Of a DNA stretch of 64,000 nucleotides, positions 46,649-57,477 are shown piece after piece. Position 1 is the first letter of the stretch. Each line of letters begins with the position of its first letter. A program made the translations under genes and the position numbers. The notes under the pieces were generated by a model. That model searched no databases and was not told the DNA's origin. It saw nothing but the letters and a program-made list of their open reading frames with translations. The DNA is taken from the NCBI GenBank assembly GCA_028571685.1, contig CM053154.1, positions 15,532,001 to 15,596,000 on the forward strand, given 5' to 3'. This DNA is from Heterohyrax brucei (taxonomy: Eukaryota > Chordata > Mammalia > Hyracoidea > Procaviidae).

Positions 46649-46735
46649 CTAAGGAACACGTACGGCGTAACCGGCAGAGTCGGACCTTTTTGGTGGAGAA
46701 TGTCATAGGAGAAATCTGGTCTGAACTGGAGGAAG
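46649..46735 (+). CDS. HSPA12A: HSPA12A exon 8
   Basis: Encodes residues 279 (part) to 308 (first base): KEHVRRNRQSRTFLVENVIG, then EIWSELEEG. This basic segment and amphipathic helix is an HSPA12-specific insertion between the two lobes and is absent from classical Hsp70s as far as I recall. The acceptor is cggccactag and the donor is gtagcg. The 87-base length is a multiple of three, with phase 1 on both sides. Confidence 0.95.
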
Positions 46736-47336
46736 GTAGCGTCCTTGAATGTCCTTTGCTCTTGCTGGATTTTTTTAAAAAAAATTTTATTTTTTGTGAT
46801 GCTGGCAAAAATGCAATCCCAGTTGTTCCTTTTGCACTTTGGGAAAACATTCAAAATCAGTTGGTTTTAAAGACTCCCAGAGAGCTCTTTTCAGAGCTGT
46901 AGTCGGCATGCTGTAAGATCATGTAGACTTCATTGCAGAGGTAGAATTGGAACTTGCCAGTTCTAGGGAAGTCTTGTGTTAAATAGCAAGTCATTTGATG
47001 GCACTCTTAACACAGCAGGGATTTACCCATGGTACACGTGACAGGTATGCAGCACTGTGTCATGAATGCTTTAGTTTTGAAGATTTGGTTATCTGCGTTT
47101 TTGTTTTGTTGTTGTTTTTATTCACACTCAATTATCACTCCTGGGCTGCTATTGCTGCTTTCTTTTTAACCAGAAATAACTAACTCTCTGTGCTGCTAAT
47201 TAGCAAAGCCATTGTCCTAATGAGAAATGTTGATGGTGCTTAGCTCAGTATTCCAAGTTATCCACTTACCAGTGTGTTTCAGGATGGGGTTGATCAAGAC
47301 ATCTATGTAAAATATGGCTGTTTGCTTTTGTACCAG

Positions 47337-47441
47337 GTGACAAGTACGTGGTTGTGGACAGTGGAGGTGGCACTGTGGACCTGACAGTCCATCAGATACG
47401 ATTACCGGAGGGACATCTTAAGGAGCTGTATAAAGCAACAG
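47337..47441 (+). CDS. HSPA12A: HSPA12A exon 9 (phosphate-2 loop)
   Basis: Encodes residues 308 (part) to 343 (first base): [20 protein letters not shown], then [26 protein letters not shown] is the phosphate-2 loop of the Hsp70/actin fold. Classical Hsp70s have DLGGGTFDVS, so Leu is Ser and Phe is Val here, as in HSPA12 proteins generally. The acceptor is ttgtaccag and the donor is gtgaac. Confidence 0.97.
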
Positions 47442-48193
47442 GTGAACTCTTGTATGGCTAATTTTCTCACGGCAGGGGTGTTTCTGGGCAGTTGCAATTC
47501 GCCCATTTCTGATTACTGTCAATGCTGCCAGCATGGGGGCTGTAGAATACTAAAACCTGTTTGAAATTGAAATACAAAGTGCAGTTAAAATGTTCTTTAA
47601 AACACAAAGCATCATGATGGATTTTGGCAGAAAGGGAGCCTGTTTTAAATCCTGGCCAGGAGAGTTGGTCTCTGAAAGTCCTGGAAGCCTGTGATTGTAA
47701 CCTGATGCCGACTGTGATTTAGCTGCTAAAGCTGGCTTTCCAGGGAGGTCTCAGGACCCCTGATCTGGAGCAGGACTGCCAAGCCAAAGAGCCCGGTTTT
47801 CCCTTGCTAGGGAGGAGGGTAATGAGGAGTGAGGACATCACAGGGAGGGGGTGAGGCTACAGATTTTTGTGTCCTTTGGAGCTCATGGATGGCAGTACCA
47901 GGATGCTCACAGCTAGTCAAATGTGTCCATTTTATTTAAAGTGGAATTGATTTTAAGCGGCTTGTTGTCAAGTGATTTCTGTACAGAAAAAAATAAAAAT
48001 TTCTCCCCATGGAATAAGAACAGCCTAAGTGCTTTGAAGTGTAAGTGAAAACGTCTAGTTACAGTCAGCCCCCAAGGTGGGTTTAAGTTGCTTTTGTTTT
48101 GTATTTCCCAGAAGAGCCTGGGCAGACCTCCGAGTTGAGATTCAGCTTCTTGAGGGTTTTGACATCGTCATTTCCCATTTTGTCTGGACTCAG
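47442..48193. other. intron 9, no recognised repeats
   Basis: 752 bases without an identifiable transposon, in the middle of a region lacking AfroSINEs. Confidence 0.5.
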
Positions 48194-48452
48194 GTGGACC
48201 CTACGGATCCTTAGGAGTCGATTTTGAATTTGAAAAGCTTCTGTGTAAAATATTTGGAGAGGATTTTATTGAACAATTCAAAATCAAGCGCCCTGCGGCC
48301 TGGGTTGACTTAATGATTGCGTTTGAGTCTCGCAAGAGGGCAGCTGCCCCCGACAGAACTAACCCACTGAATATCACCCTGCCCTTCTCCTTCATTGACT
48401 ATTACAAGAAGTTCCGTGGGCACAGTGTGGAGCACGCCCTGAGGAAGAGCAA
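48194..48452 (+). CDS. HSPA12A: HSPA12A exon 10
   Basis: Encodes residues 343 (part) to 429 (two bases): [60 protein letters not shown], then [20 protein letters not shown]. The [10 protein letters not shown] turn is the counterpart of the Hsp70 'GDTHLGGEDFD' loop, followed by lobe II helices. The acceptor is ggactcag and the donor is gtgagt. It is noticeably less GC-rich at third positions than exon 12. Confidence 0.97.
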
Positions 48453-48534
48453 GTGAGTGGGTGTATTGCTGGGATGTCCTTGGGATGGATCGCGCTGGCT
48501 GGAAGGAGGGAGGGAGGCAGGGACTCTGCAGCCA

Positions 48535-48665
48535 GATGGCCCAGGTTCCAATCCTGTATATTCACTGTGTGACCTTGAATGAGGGACTCAACTTTTTTCT
48601 TCCTCAGTTTTTTCATCCGGGAAATGGGAATAATAATTCCACTCATCTTGAAAGATGGTTATAAG
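48535..48665 (+). repeat. MIR SINE fragment
   Basis: ggttccaatcctgtatattc, actgtgtgaccttgaatgag, atccgggaaatgggaataat. Confidence 0.75.
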
Positions 48666-48977
48666 GCTGGAATGAGTTCATGTACGTTACTGTTCTCTAC
48701 ATATGTGTTACCTGTTGTTATCTACTAAAAAATAGAATCTGTGTGACAGCAGGGAGGTTTGTCTGTTTGGTCCCAGCATCTGGAATAGAAACAGATGTGT
48801 AGTAAGGACTGTCACATGACAGCTACCTGGGGATTTGGGCGAGGTGTACCCAGTGCACATTCGTGGCTTTACATAGTTACACAACGGACATGTCCTGTGA
48901 GGCTTTAATGTGCTCAGATCCAGCTATCTGTGATCATCCAAAAGAAAACACTTTATACTGACCACCTCCATCCCAGG

Positions 48978-49130
48978 GAAATAACCAAAAGGTCAGTGGT
49001 TTGAAGCCACCAACTGCTCTATGTGAGAAAGATGTGGCAGTTTGCTTCTGCAGAGACTACAGCCCTGGAAGCCCTATGGGGAAGTTCTACTCTGACCTAC
49101 AAAATGGACTTGATAGCAGTGGGTTTGCTT
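48978..49130 (+). repeat. AfroSINE, long form, 5'-truncated
   Basis: Starts at ataaccaaaaggtcagtggt, contains gagaaagatgtggcagtttg, ends gatagcagtgggtttgc. Confidence 0.88.
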
Positions 49131-49357
49131 TTTGAATTTCAGGGGCAGGTCAACTATAGCTGCAAAGGAAGATAGAAGAGGTAATGTCTTTGCTTTGGAG
49201 CTTCCAAGCATCCAAGTCCTGGCAGTTTACAGGATTTTCAAGGGTTATTTGCAGACTCTTAGAGGTGTGTGTTCTTCCAGGACTCATGTCTGTACAGATA
49301 AGCCGGGCTATTATTTAGCTACTCACTGTGTGTTCCTCTTTGTGCCATGCTCTGCAG

Positions 49358-49461
49358 TGTGGACTTTGTGAAGTGGTCCTCCCAGGGGATGCTGAGGATG
49401 AGTCCAGATGCCATGAACGCCCTCTTCAAGCCCACCATTGACAGCATCATTGAGCATCTCC
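49358..49461 (+). CDS. HSPA12A: HSPA12A exon 11
   Basis: Encodes residues 429 (last base) to 464 (first base): [20 protein letters not shown], then [14 protein letters not shown], a lobe II helix that in Hsp70s precedes the adenosine-binding motif. The acceptor is tgctctgcag and the donor is gtgagt. It ends one base into an Arg codon (c|gt). Confidence 0.97.
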
Positions 49462-49847
49462 GTGAGTATTTGCCAGGGCTTGGCCACTCCGTGGATAGAG
49501 GCAGGAATGGGGATTGCTTTTTTTTCCCCACATCATCAACCAGGGTCCGAGAAGTCAGGTTGGCAGATGGTCCTGGGCCAGAGCCCCCAGCTGGGCAGGG
49601 CCTGGGCTTGGCCAAGGGAGCCTGCTGGGTGGAGGCTCGGGGTCCACTCTCTCAGATACCACAGAGCACCAGACAGCATGCCCTTACCTGGGCTTTCAGA
49701 TGGGCCTCAAAAGTCAGAGAGCTGGGAGCTTAAAGTAATAGGATTCTGGAGCAACAGAGTCTAGAGGAGGAATGTGCTTTGCTTTTACCAGGACAAATTA
49801 GGAATCCTAGGGTCGCCATGAGTCAGATGCGACTCGATGGCACTTGG

Positions 49848-50012
49848 CAAAACCTTGGTGGTGTGGTGATAAGTACTTCATTTGCTAACCAAAAGGTCGG
49901 CATTTCAAATCCACCAGGCATTCCTTGGAAACTCTATGGGGAAGTTCTACTCTGACCCATAGAGTGGCTATAGAATTGACTTGATGAAAGTGAGTTTGCT
50001 TGTTTGTTTTTT
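49848..50012 (+). repeat. AfroSINE, short form, with a truncated copy before it
   Basis: aaccttggtggtgtggtgat, gctaaccaaaaggtcggcat, ccatagagtggctatagaat. A separate tail (cgccatgagtcagatgcgac) lies at 49808-49847. Confidence 0.9.
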
Positions 50013-50465
50013 TTTGAGTTAACAGTTACTGTGAAGAAGGACCTGTTCTATGAACCAAAGGAGGACCCCAGGCACCAGGGCTATGCAGTTACCCTGCTAC
50101 CTCTGTGGTCCTCACTTGGCGATGCACAGTGGACTCACGTAGGGATCATTATCAGTATCCAGACCCCCACCCACTTCCCATGACTCACCAAATTAGAACC
50201 CCTGGGGGTAGGAAGGCACAGTAATGAAACCCTGAGATTTACGTTTATAGCAGCCTAGCTTCACTAATGCCATAGAACCACTGAGGGTATTCATCTGTGC
50301 GTAGTAAATGACTGCTTAAAATTGTGACCATATTAAAAGCAGGTGTCCACCTAACAGCAGCTTGGACTCCTATTCTTGAGCGTATTAGTCCCCAAACTCT
50401 TTTCACCTCCTAGGAGAAGCAGGAAGGCTAGCAGGGGACTGCAGCTGGGCAATCCCCTTCCTCCA

Positions 50466-50680
50466 AGTTGGTTAGTTGTTAGTTGTCACTGAGTCACCGC
50501 CAACTCACGGTGACCTCAGGCACCACACAGCCACCTGCTGCCCAGCCCGTACTGTGGTTAGTTTGTTCAAGCCCCCTGTTGCAGCCTCTGTGTATTTCCA
50601 GAGTCTCCACTGATAAGCTCGGCTTTGTTAGGTGCTTGTGAAATAGTTGGCCTTGAGGGCAGTCCATTGTTAAGGAGAAC
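50466..50680 (-). mobile_element. RTE 3' end or c-form SINE tail
   Basis: gttgtcactgagtcaccgcc, ccagcccgtactgtggttag, then ccctgttgcagcctctgtgt, which parallels the RTE copy at 3905-4060. RTE and c-form SINE tails are similar here, so I cannot decide between them. Confidence 0.6.
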
Positions 50681-50784
50681 AAGTGCTATTTCAGAATGGT
50701 TGCTTTTTTCCTTCTGCTGCCAGAGGAGGCCCAAGGGGACTTTTCTCTAAGCTTTGGGGTGAGAACCTGATATGGCTTTGGGAC

Positions 50785-50925
50785 ACAAAAATCTACTGCC
50801 ATCAAGACCCTATAGGACAGAGTAGAACTACCTCATAGAATTTCCAAGAAGCACCTGGTGGATTTGAACTGTTAGCTTTTTGGTTAGCAGGCCCACCATT
50901 CAACTGCCATGCCACCTGGGTTTCC
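50785..50925 (-). repeat. AfroSINE, short form
   Basis: gacagagtagaactacctca, ctttttggttagcaggccca, gccacctgggtttcc; the tail is internally deleted. Confidence 0.9.
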
Positions 50926-51037
50926 TTAGAGGTAAGGTCGGTGAAAATGGGGGATCCCCTAAGGCTGGGCCTCAAGAGCTTCTTGTTTCTCAAGCTTGCC
51001 CATGCTGAATCTCTAACGACTAGTCAATTAACTAAAC

Positions 51038-51235
51038 CAGCTGCTGTTGGGACTCTTCTGCAACATGGCAACCCCATGTACAGCTGTGCTCCACTGGGGT
51101 TTCATTGGCTGTTTTTTTGTTTATTTGTCCCATCAGTAGATCTCCAGGCCTTTTCTTCCAAAGCACCTTTGGGTAGGCTCCAACCTCCAGCCTTAGGGTT
51201 AGCAGCCTGGCCAGGGTGTTAAGCTTTTGCACAGC
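51038..51235 (-). repeat. AfroSINE, long form
   Basis: gctgctgttgggactcttct, gtagatctccaggccttttc, tagggttagcagcctggc. Confidence 0.85.
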
Positions 51236-51655
51236 CGAGAGATTCCCGTTAGCCAACTGCCCTTTAAGCATTCCTCTGGATTGGGGGCCCTGCCACTCCT
51301 AGTAAGTGGTGACTCTGTATCAGCCTGCCTCTCCTGTTTTCATGATGGCGGTTTCCCTGTGACATTAATTCCCTGCTGCTTGGAGAAGCCTTGTTAATCT
51401 TTAGCTTTTCAGTTCTTCCGGTTGTGGGGACAGGAGTGATGACTTCCTCTCTCTTCACACGGCGGTAGGAAGCTGGAAGTCAGCCTCCTTCTCTAACAGA
51501 CTGGCTCTGCAGAAATTCTGGTCCCGCTCTCAGACGAAGCTGGTCCCCGCACTGAGCCCAAGAGGTCGCGTTGCTCCCCACGGGCTCCGGCCGTCCAGTC
51601 TTTCAGCCTGCTGGCCCTTGCTGACAAGCCGTTTTCCCTTCCTCTTCCCGCTCAG

Positions 51656-52293
51656 GTGACCTGTTCCAGAAGCCTGAGGTGTCCACCGTCAAGTTCCTCT
51701 TCCTGGTGGGTGGCTTTGCGGAGGCTCCCCTCCTGCAGCAGGCCGTGCAGAACGCCTTTGGCGACAAGTGCCGGATCATCATCCCCCAGGACGTGGGCCT
51801 CACCATCCTCAAGGGCGCCGTCCTCTTCGGCCTGGACCCGGCTGTCATCAAGGTGCGCCGGTCCCCGCTCACCTACGGAGTGGGCGTGCTGAACCGCTAC
51901 GTGGAGGGCAAGCACCCACCCGACAAGCTGTTGGTGAAGGACGGCACCCGCTGGTGCACCGACGTCTTTGACAAGTTCATCTCCGCCGACCAGTCGGTGG
52001 CCCTGGGTGAGCTGGTCAAGCGGAGCTACACGCCGGCCAAGCCGTCCCAGCTTGTCATTGTCATCAACATCTACAGCTCCGAGCTTGACGACGTCAGCTT
52101 TATCACTGACCCCGGAGTGAAGAAGTGTGGCACGCTCCGCCTGGATCTTACCGGCACCAGCGGAGTGGCGGTGCCCCCGCGGAGGGAGATCCAGACACTC
52201 ATGCAGTTTGGGGACACTGAGATCAAGGCCACGGCCATCGACATAGCCACCTCCAAGAGTGTCAAAGTTGGGATCGACTTCCTAAATTACTAA
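51656..52293 (+). CDS. HSPA12A: HSPA12A exon 12, terminal coding exon
   Basis: Encodes residues 464 (part) to 675 and stop TAA (52291-52293). [19 protein letters not shown] holds the VGGFAEAP adenosine-side motif, followed by [20 protein letters not shown] (counterpart of Hsp70 'PDEAVAYGAA'). It continues with a C-terminal beta-rich region ([57 protein letters not shown]) and ends VGIDFLNY. The acceptor is preceded by a strong pyrimidine tract (cttcctcttcccgctcag). Third positions are overwhelmingly G or C, so the reverse strand also shows open frames; those are shadows. Confidence 0.98.
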
Positions 52294-53986
52294 CTGGCCC
52301 TCCCTGCCTCTTGCTCACCTGGACTCAGCTCACCTATACCTGCAGACCTCGGTCCTCACTGTTCTATCCTGACCTTGACCCTTGACATGACCCACCTGAT
52401 TTCTGCAGCCAAGATGAGAACACCCAGGGCTGGAAGTGACTGGCAGTTTTGGAGGATAACACTGGTGTAGGAAAAACGGCCACACTGAGATTGAGGTTTG
52501 GGAGGAGGGAACTCCTCGGCCCTAGGATTGCTGTCCGTCTTCGTAGGTCTACACGTCGAGAAACGGCCCCTGACCAGGAAATCAGTAGGTTCTGCAGCAG
52601 TGGTTCAGCCTGCTTTGAACAGATCCCAGGGAAGAAGAATTCAGGATGCCCTACTGTGTTCTTGCTGGAGCTGAAATGAGACCTTCCAGCCACAAGGAGA
52701 TTCTTCATCCCTTTGATACTTTTCTTTTTACAGTTTTTGGATGGCAGCCCGTGCAAGAGGCCACCCATCTGCAGCTCATTTCTTTCCATTGTCATGTGAT
52801 GAAAAGTGGTGATTGAGTGAGAAAGCTGGAGTGTTTTTAGCTGGTGGGAGAAGGTTGCCTACACTGGACACGATTTTAGGTTCTCATGTCATTTATATTC
52901 CAAATGGATTCAACGAAGAAGAACCTGTTGGACTGTGGCCTTGGCTAATACACTACAGTTTGTGGGAGTAGGAGAGCTGGTACCTTAGCTTCTCAGCTTT
53001 GGTGGAAGTGGGACTGCTGACATGCTCCAAACCATACCTTCGCTGTGATATAACTCCCCGAATGCAAATCCTGGCTGCTGAGTCCCTAATGAATTCTAGT
53101 TAATCTGGGTAGGAACTCTGCCTGAGAACATGGGCTTGCAGTTTCCTAGTTCATGTTACGAAGCCCCAGAGTCTGGAATGGTCCCTTGCTCTGAAGGCAT
53201 ACATTTCTTAGACCAACACCCTCACTCCTCTAAGAGTTATGACCAATAGTTTCCACATTTTGCAAGGGATACCCTGGTGAGGCATGAAGTATTTCATGCA
53301 AATCTTCAGTTCTTAAAGTCTCTCCAAAAAAGAAATTGTAGATCTATACTTGGTCTATACTTGATGCATGAAAAAGCCACCTTTTTTTTTTCTTCTTCTT
53401 CTTTTCTTTTCCTAAAGCCAGTCAGAATAGCATCAGAATTTCCTGGGTGCTTGTTAAAAACAGATTCCTGGATCCTAATCGTGTTACTGACTGAAGCAGA
53501 ACCTTGGAGACTGGGACCCAGAATCTGTGTTTTATTTCAGTTTACAGTTGAAAATTGGGAGTCACTGAATTTAGTTACGGTGGGAAACTGAAGCATAGAT
53601 TATAGCCTGCATTCCTAGTCTTCCCATTTGGTTCCTCCAGGGAATCTAACACACACTTTGAAGAGTGGCAACCCCCACACATTGACCTATTGGCAAATGG
53701 AGTTTTACTCCTCTGCCTGGCTTGGACACTGGCACTTTTAACCCTTGCAGGAAGGGAATGGAGAGCAGAGACCTACCAATGGAAAACAGCGTTGAGGGCG
53801 ATTAGTGTTAGATTACGGAATGATCTCTTGCAGCTGGTGATGGCATGCATGTATAATGGCCAGTAGAAGCTACTTGATAGTGCCCCCCCCAAGCAACCTC
53901 CAGGGCATGAGTCCTACTTTGCCCACCTCTTACCCCCCTGAGCAGAGGAGAATGACTGAAAGAAAGGAATTCTAGAATCAGGACTG

Positions 53987-53992
53987 AATAAA
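53987..53992 (+). terminator. candidate proximal poly(A) signal AATAAA
   Basis: ggactgaataaaggatc lies 1.7 kb into the 3' UTR. No clear GT-rich element follows, so use is uncertain. Confidence 0.4.
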
Positions 53993-54542
53993 GGATCAAT
54001 GGATGGGTGTGCATTCCATCCTTCACCACTGTTCAAAGCCAGTCTCCTCTCACATCCCAGAGCCAACTGATGAAAAAGAAATCAAGGATCTGACTCACAG
54101 TAGTCCATCTGATCTGTTCAAAGCGGTCTTTTCCACCTGCTGGCATTCATTCTGGTTTTAAATCGCTGGCATCATAATGAATGGAGAATGAGCAAGCTAA
54201 CTTAGAGTGCAAATGGTATTCACAAACCCATAGTCATAGTTGGTATGCAGATTTTTAAACAGCATTTACCATTTCATTTGAATATATCTTCTTTTTCACG
54301 TTGCTTGCTGCAGAATTCCCTACTAGGATGTGAAACACCAACAAACCACACAACTAAAGAAGGTTCATCACATAATTTGGTAGTGGGATTTCACATCCGG
54401 GCCCAAAGATGGGGTTGCTAGTGTTCTCTTTCTTGCTTCCTGCTCTGCTTCAAAGGCTCAATGTTCTGGGTCTTTCCTGGGTGTTGCCAGCCATACTCGA
54501 CAAATAGGACTTTTCAATTCAGTTCTGAGTAATATAATTTTA

Positions 54543-54606
54543 TGTATATACAACATTAGAAGACTGTACAGAATCTTTATTTCTACAATGTGCTTGTATG
54601 TATATA
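54543..54606 (+). promoter_or_regulatory. pair of Pumilio-type motifs in the 3' UTR
   Basis: TGTATATA occurs at 54543-54550 and again at 54599-54606, 56 bases apart, both on the transcript strand. They fit the Pumilio response element UGUANAUA, which recruits PUM1/PUM2 to repress or destabilise mRNAs. Use in vivo is inferred. Confidence 0.6.
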
Positions 54607-55493
54607 AAAAAGAAAAATATTCTTTGATTTTGTTGATTATCTTGCTGCTCTTCATTTTTTCATCGTGCTCACTAATCACACACTTGTACTCACATCAAGT
54701 GATGGACTGTGTACACAAGACTGAGTAACAGAGGTGCCTGGGGTCAGACAACTCTTTCAACAAATGACCACCTGGACCAACCACTTCATCAGACCCTTCT
54801 TTGTGAATATCCTTCTGAAAGGTTCGCAGTGTATCTCTAAAGGAACATCATAAGGTGCCCATTCTCCTGTCCAGCCTTTGAGAGCAGAACGTTCTGGTGC
54901 GATAAACAGTGTGACTGTGCAGAAGAACCTCCACAAACTCTTTGCGTTCCTGTAGGGGAGCCCACCTCTCCTTGGGCAGCGAAGTCTTCACTCCAAGAGC
55001 AAAGTGTGGTCCACTGTGTGGGGGGCTTTCAGTGTGCCGGGGCCAAAGGAAGGACTGAGTGTGTGTGTAATGTAGTCAAGCCCCTCATTTTTGACTGATG
55101 TAAGGCCTTCCCTACCTTGCATTCAGCATGTCTCCTTATCTGTTCCTCCAAAATGAGCGTGAGTGGACTCGTTGGTGTTGGCAAACAGCTGATCAAGTAG
55201 GCGGTAATTTTACTGGACTCTCTTCTGGCTCAAATGATACAACCCTAATAGTCAAAACACCTGAAAGGAAACCCTCAAGTGTATCCCCTGTCCTCCCACT
55301 GAACTATTCTAGAATAAGAGCACTGGATAAGTCCACTTGGACACACTTTCTCATCTTAAAGAGTTTAGAAGGCCTGTGTCTTGATGGTTGAAGGACTACT
55401 CAGTTGTCCCTGGCATATTATCTGATGTGTCTCTTGGAAGAAGAGCTTCAAGGATTTCCTTTGTAACTGCCTTCTCTGTACACATCAGGTGTT

Positions 55494-55499
55494 AATAAA
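55494..55499 (+). terminator. candidate poly(A) signal AATAAA
   Basis: ggtgttaataaatgctgtct; about 490 bases before the distal signal. Confidence 0.45.
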
Positions 55500-55984
55500 T
55501 GCTGTCTGACAGACAAGTTACACTGATAGGAAAGACGAAGGGACATAGAAGTGTTTTTGCGAGTAATGGTTTGGATGAGTTCAGATCAGAGAGCCTGCCC
55601 TCCCCTTGGAATGTGATTTAGATCAAGTTTAGCTTTTAGAGTCCAGGTCTGGTCCATTGCCAGGGTAGCAAAGAATCGCATGCACCAATGTGAACAGGAG
55701 TCAAAATGCAATATTAGCTAAAGATCGAATTTTACACAGCAGAGCTGTAACAGCTGTGATCAAGCTGCATAATTATGCCGGGAAATGACTTAAGTGAATG
55801 ACCAGCATATAAACATTGTTGGCCGCAATGTCACATCTCTCATCTGCTTGAACTACAGAACTCTGTTCTCAAATATCAGCCATTGGGTCTTGTTCACTGT
55901 AAGAGAAATTCATACTTCACAAAAATTTGCAGCAATTCACAACTGGACAGGATTGTATCTACACACTCTGTTTTCACGACGTCT

Positions 55985-55990
55985 AATAAA
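55985..55990 (+). terminator. HSPA12A: probable distal poly(A) signal AATAAA
   Basis: cgtctaataaagcaaaagtc is followed after about 30 bases by gtgtgtatgtgtatgtgtgt, the classic arrangement of hexamer and GU-rich downstream element. The position is consistent with an mRNA of roughly 5.7-6 kb. Confidence 0.75.
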
Positions 55991-56369
55991 GCAAAAGTCT
56001 GGATCTCACGTGGCCTAGATTTTGTGTGTATGTGTATGTGTGTGTCTATTCTGGGTGTGTAAATGGGATGAGAGACAGCCTCCCTGCAACCTGCTTGGGT
56101 GGAGAATGGTTTTCAGGTCCTTTCCTGTGTGCTATACTTCACTACAGTCATTCCAAAAAGATTGGCCCCTTTGTTGGGGGTAGTGGAAACAATGTTTTGT
56201 TTGTATCCTTGGAACTCCTTAGCCCTCCAAGTTAGAAGCTGGTCTCACTGGAGAGGAGGCAGGTAAGTTGGGATGGCCACTGCAGACTGTATTGCACCCA
56301 AAGCAAGGTCAAAATACAGAAGGCTGGGGGCTTCTGGCATCCTAGCAACCGTGCCAACTGGGCTGTGGC

Positions 56370-56530
56370 TCAAACCCAGTGCTGTTGAGCTGATGCTGAC
56401 TCACAGCGACCCTATAGGACAGAGTAGAACTGCCCCATAGGGTTTCCAAGTTGCTGCTGGTAGATTCTAGCTGCTGACCTTCAGGTTAGCGGGTAGGCGA
56501 GTACTTCACCACCGTGCCACTTGGATTTAT
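56370..56530 (-). repeat. AfroSINE, short form
   Basis: cccagtgctgttgagctgat, gacagagtagaactgcccca, accaccgtgccacttgg. It is the first AfroSINE after the 3' UTR. Confidence 0.92.
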
Positions 56531-56797
56531 TCCAGGCTCACTCTGCTTCACCCTCTAGAGGTGGCTCTAGAAGCTTCTGGATGGCCTTGAGAGAGTTCTA
56601 AGTGGCTTCTTCCTGAATGGCTGGCATGAAGTTCAGCCGCCAGGAGGGTGAGGTGGCGGAGGCTCAGAGGGACAGCAAACACCACTGGGAAATAGCGCCC
56701 CCTTGAGGCCATCCACTCTGGCCCTCTCCCTCTGTCGTGGGAGCAGTAGGGGACTGCGGGTCTCTAAGGGCCGTCCTGTCCCTCTACATGTTTTAAA

Positions 56798-56990
56798 AGG
56801 AGCCCTGGATGTTGCAGAGGCTAAGGGCTTGGCTGCTAACCAAAAAGTTTGTGGTTCAAACTCACACAATCGCTCAGATGGAGAAAGACTGGGCCATTCT
56901 GCTCCTGTCACGATTACAGCCTGGAATAGTAGGGGCCCTTCTACTCTCAGAAATACACCTGACGGCACTTAGCTCCGGTTCACGCTGTCT
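56798..56990 (+). repeat. AfroSINE, long form
   Basis: ggagccctggatgttgcaga, gctaaccaaaaagtttgtgg, gagaaagactgggccattct. Confidence 0.88.
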
Positions 56991-57319
56991 ATAGCTTGGC
57001 GGGTCTCAGTGCAGTGAGCTGACCCTCAGGCCCCCCTCCTGATGGGGAGGGGAGACTCAGACTTCTGGCTACCCCCTGTGTTTCAGAGTAGAACTGCCCC
57101 TCACATGGTTGTCACTGGGTGAGAGAATTGGAAGTGCTCACTAGTCAAGCGGTTGACCGTTGGTGCCCTCGGGGACTCCAGGCCCCGTTGGCGCCTTAAA
57201 ATGATAGGACTCTGGTTAGAAGGAAGTGAGCTGCGTGACTCCATCTCCCCGGGCATCCCTTCCTCAATTTGGGTGCATTTCACCTTTTCTGCCTTTGCAG
57301 GCCCTTTACCTGCCCCTTA

Positions 57320-57462
57320 ACCCAAACCCACTGCTGTGGAGTCAGTTCTGACTCAAAGCGATCATACAGGACAGAGTAGAACTGCTCCAAAGGGTTGCCA
57401 AGGAGCACCGGACAGATTGGGACTGTCAGCTTTAGCACTTAACCACTACGCCACCCGGGTTG
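57320..57462 (-). repeat. AfroSINE, short form, partly deleted
   Basis: aacccactgctgtggagtca, acagagtagaactgctccaa, cactacgccacccgggttgc. Confidence 0.9.
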
Positions 57463-57477
57463 CCTGCCCCTTAAACC

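Larger units (their letters stand above)
1..56010 (+). other. HSPA12A: HSPA12A gene, exons 2-12 with introns and 3' UTR (5' end outside window)
   Basis: HSPA12A encodes a cytosolic, atypical Hsp70-family ATPase. It keeps the split actin/Hsp70-type nucleotide-binding fold but has no ordinary Hsp70 substrate-binding domain; from memory it has been linked to trafficking of the sorting receptor SorLA. Translated exons give the phosphate-1 loop [12 protein letters not shown] (about residues 62-73), the phosphate-2 loop [11 protein letters not shown] (315-325) and the adenosine-side motif VGGFAEAP (481-488), ending in IDFLNY. Coding lengths are 86, 128, 187, 105, 117, 172, 87, 105, 259, 104 and 638 bases. 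Every phase fits its neighbour and no frame is broken. Residue numbers assume the human-like 13 residues plus one base contributed by exon 1. HSPA12B is less likely because exon 2 (TAPTSAYSSPARS) and the C terminus match HSPA12A as I recall it. Confidence 0.97.
52294..56010 (+). other. HSPA12A: HSPA12A 3' UTR
   Basis: The 3' UTR begins after the stop at 52293. I place its end about 20 bases beyond the AATAAA at 55985, where a GT-rich stretch (56022-56046) looks like a downstream cleavage element. About 3.7 kb contain no recognisable AfroSINE, L1, RTE or LTR, in contrast to the sequence from 56370 on. Shorter isoforms are possible because AATAAA also occurs at 53987 and 55494. Short open frames inside show no domain. 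Confidence 0.8.

Noticed and set aside
46273-46902. 209-codon plus-strand open frame as a separate gene
   Set aside because: Only its middle (46649-46735) is protein-coding, as HSPA12A exon 8; the rest is intron read through by chance.
51652-52265. reverse-strand open frames under exon 12
   Set aside because: They are shadows produced by the very GC-rich coding sequence of HSPA12A.
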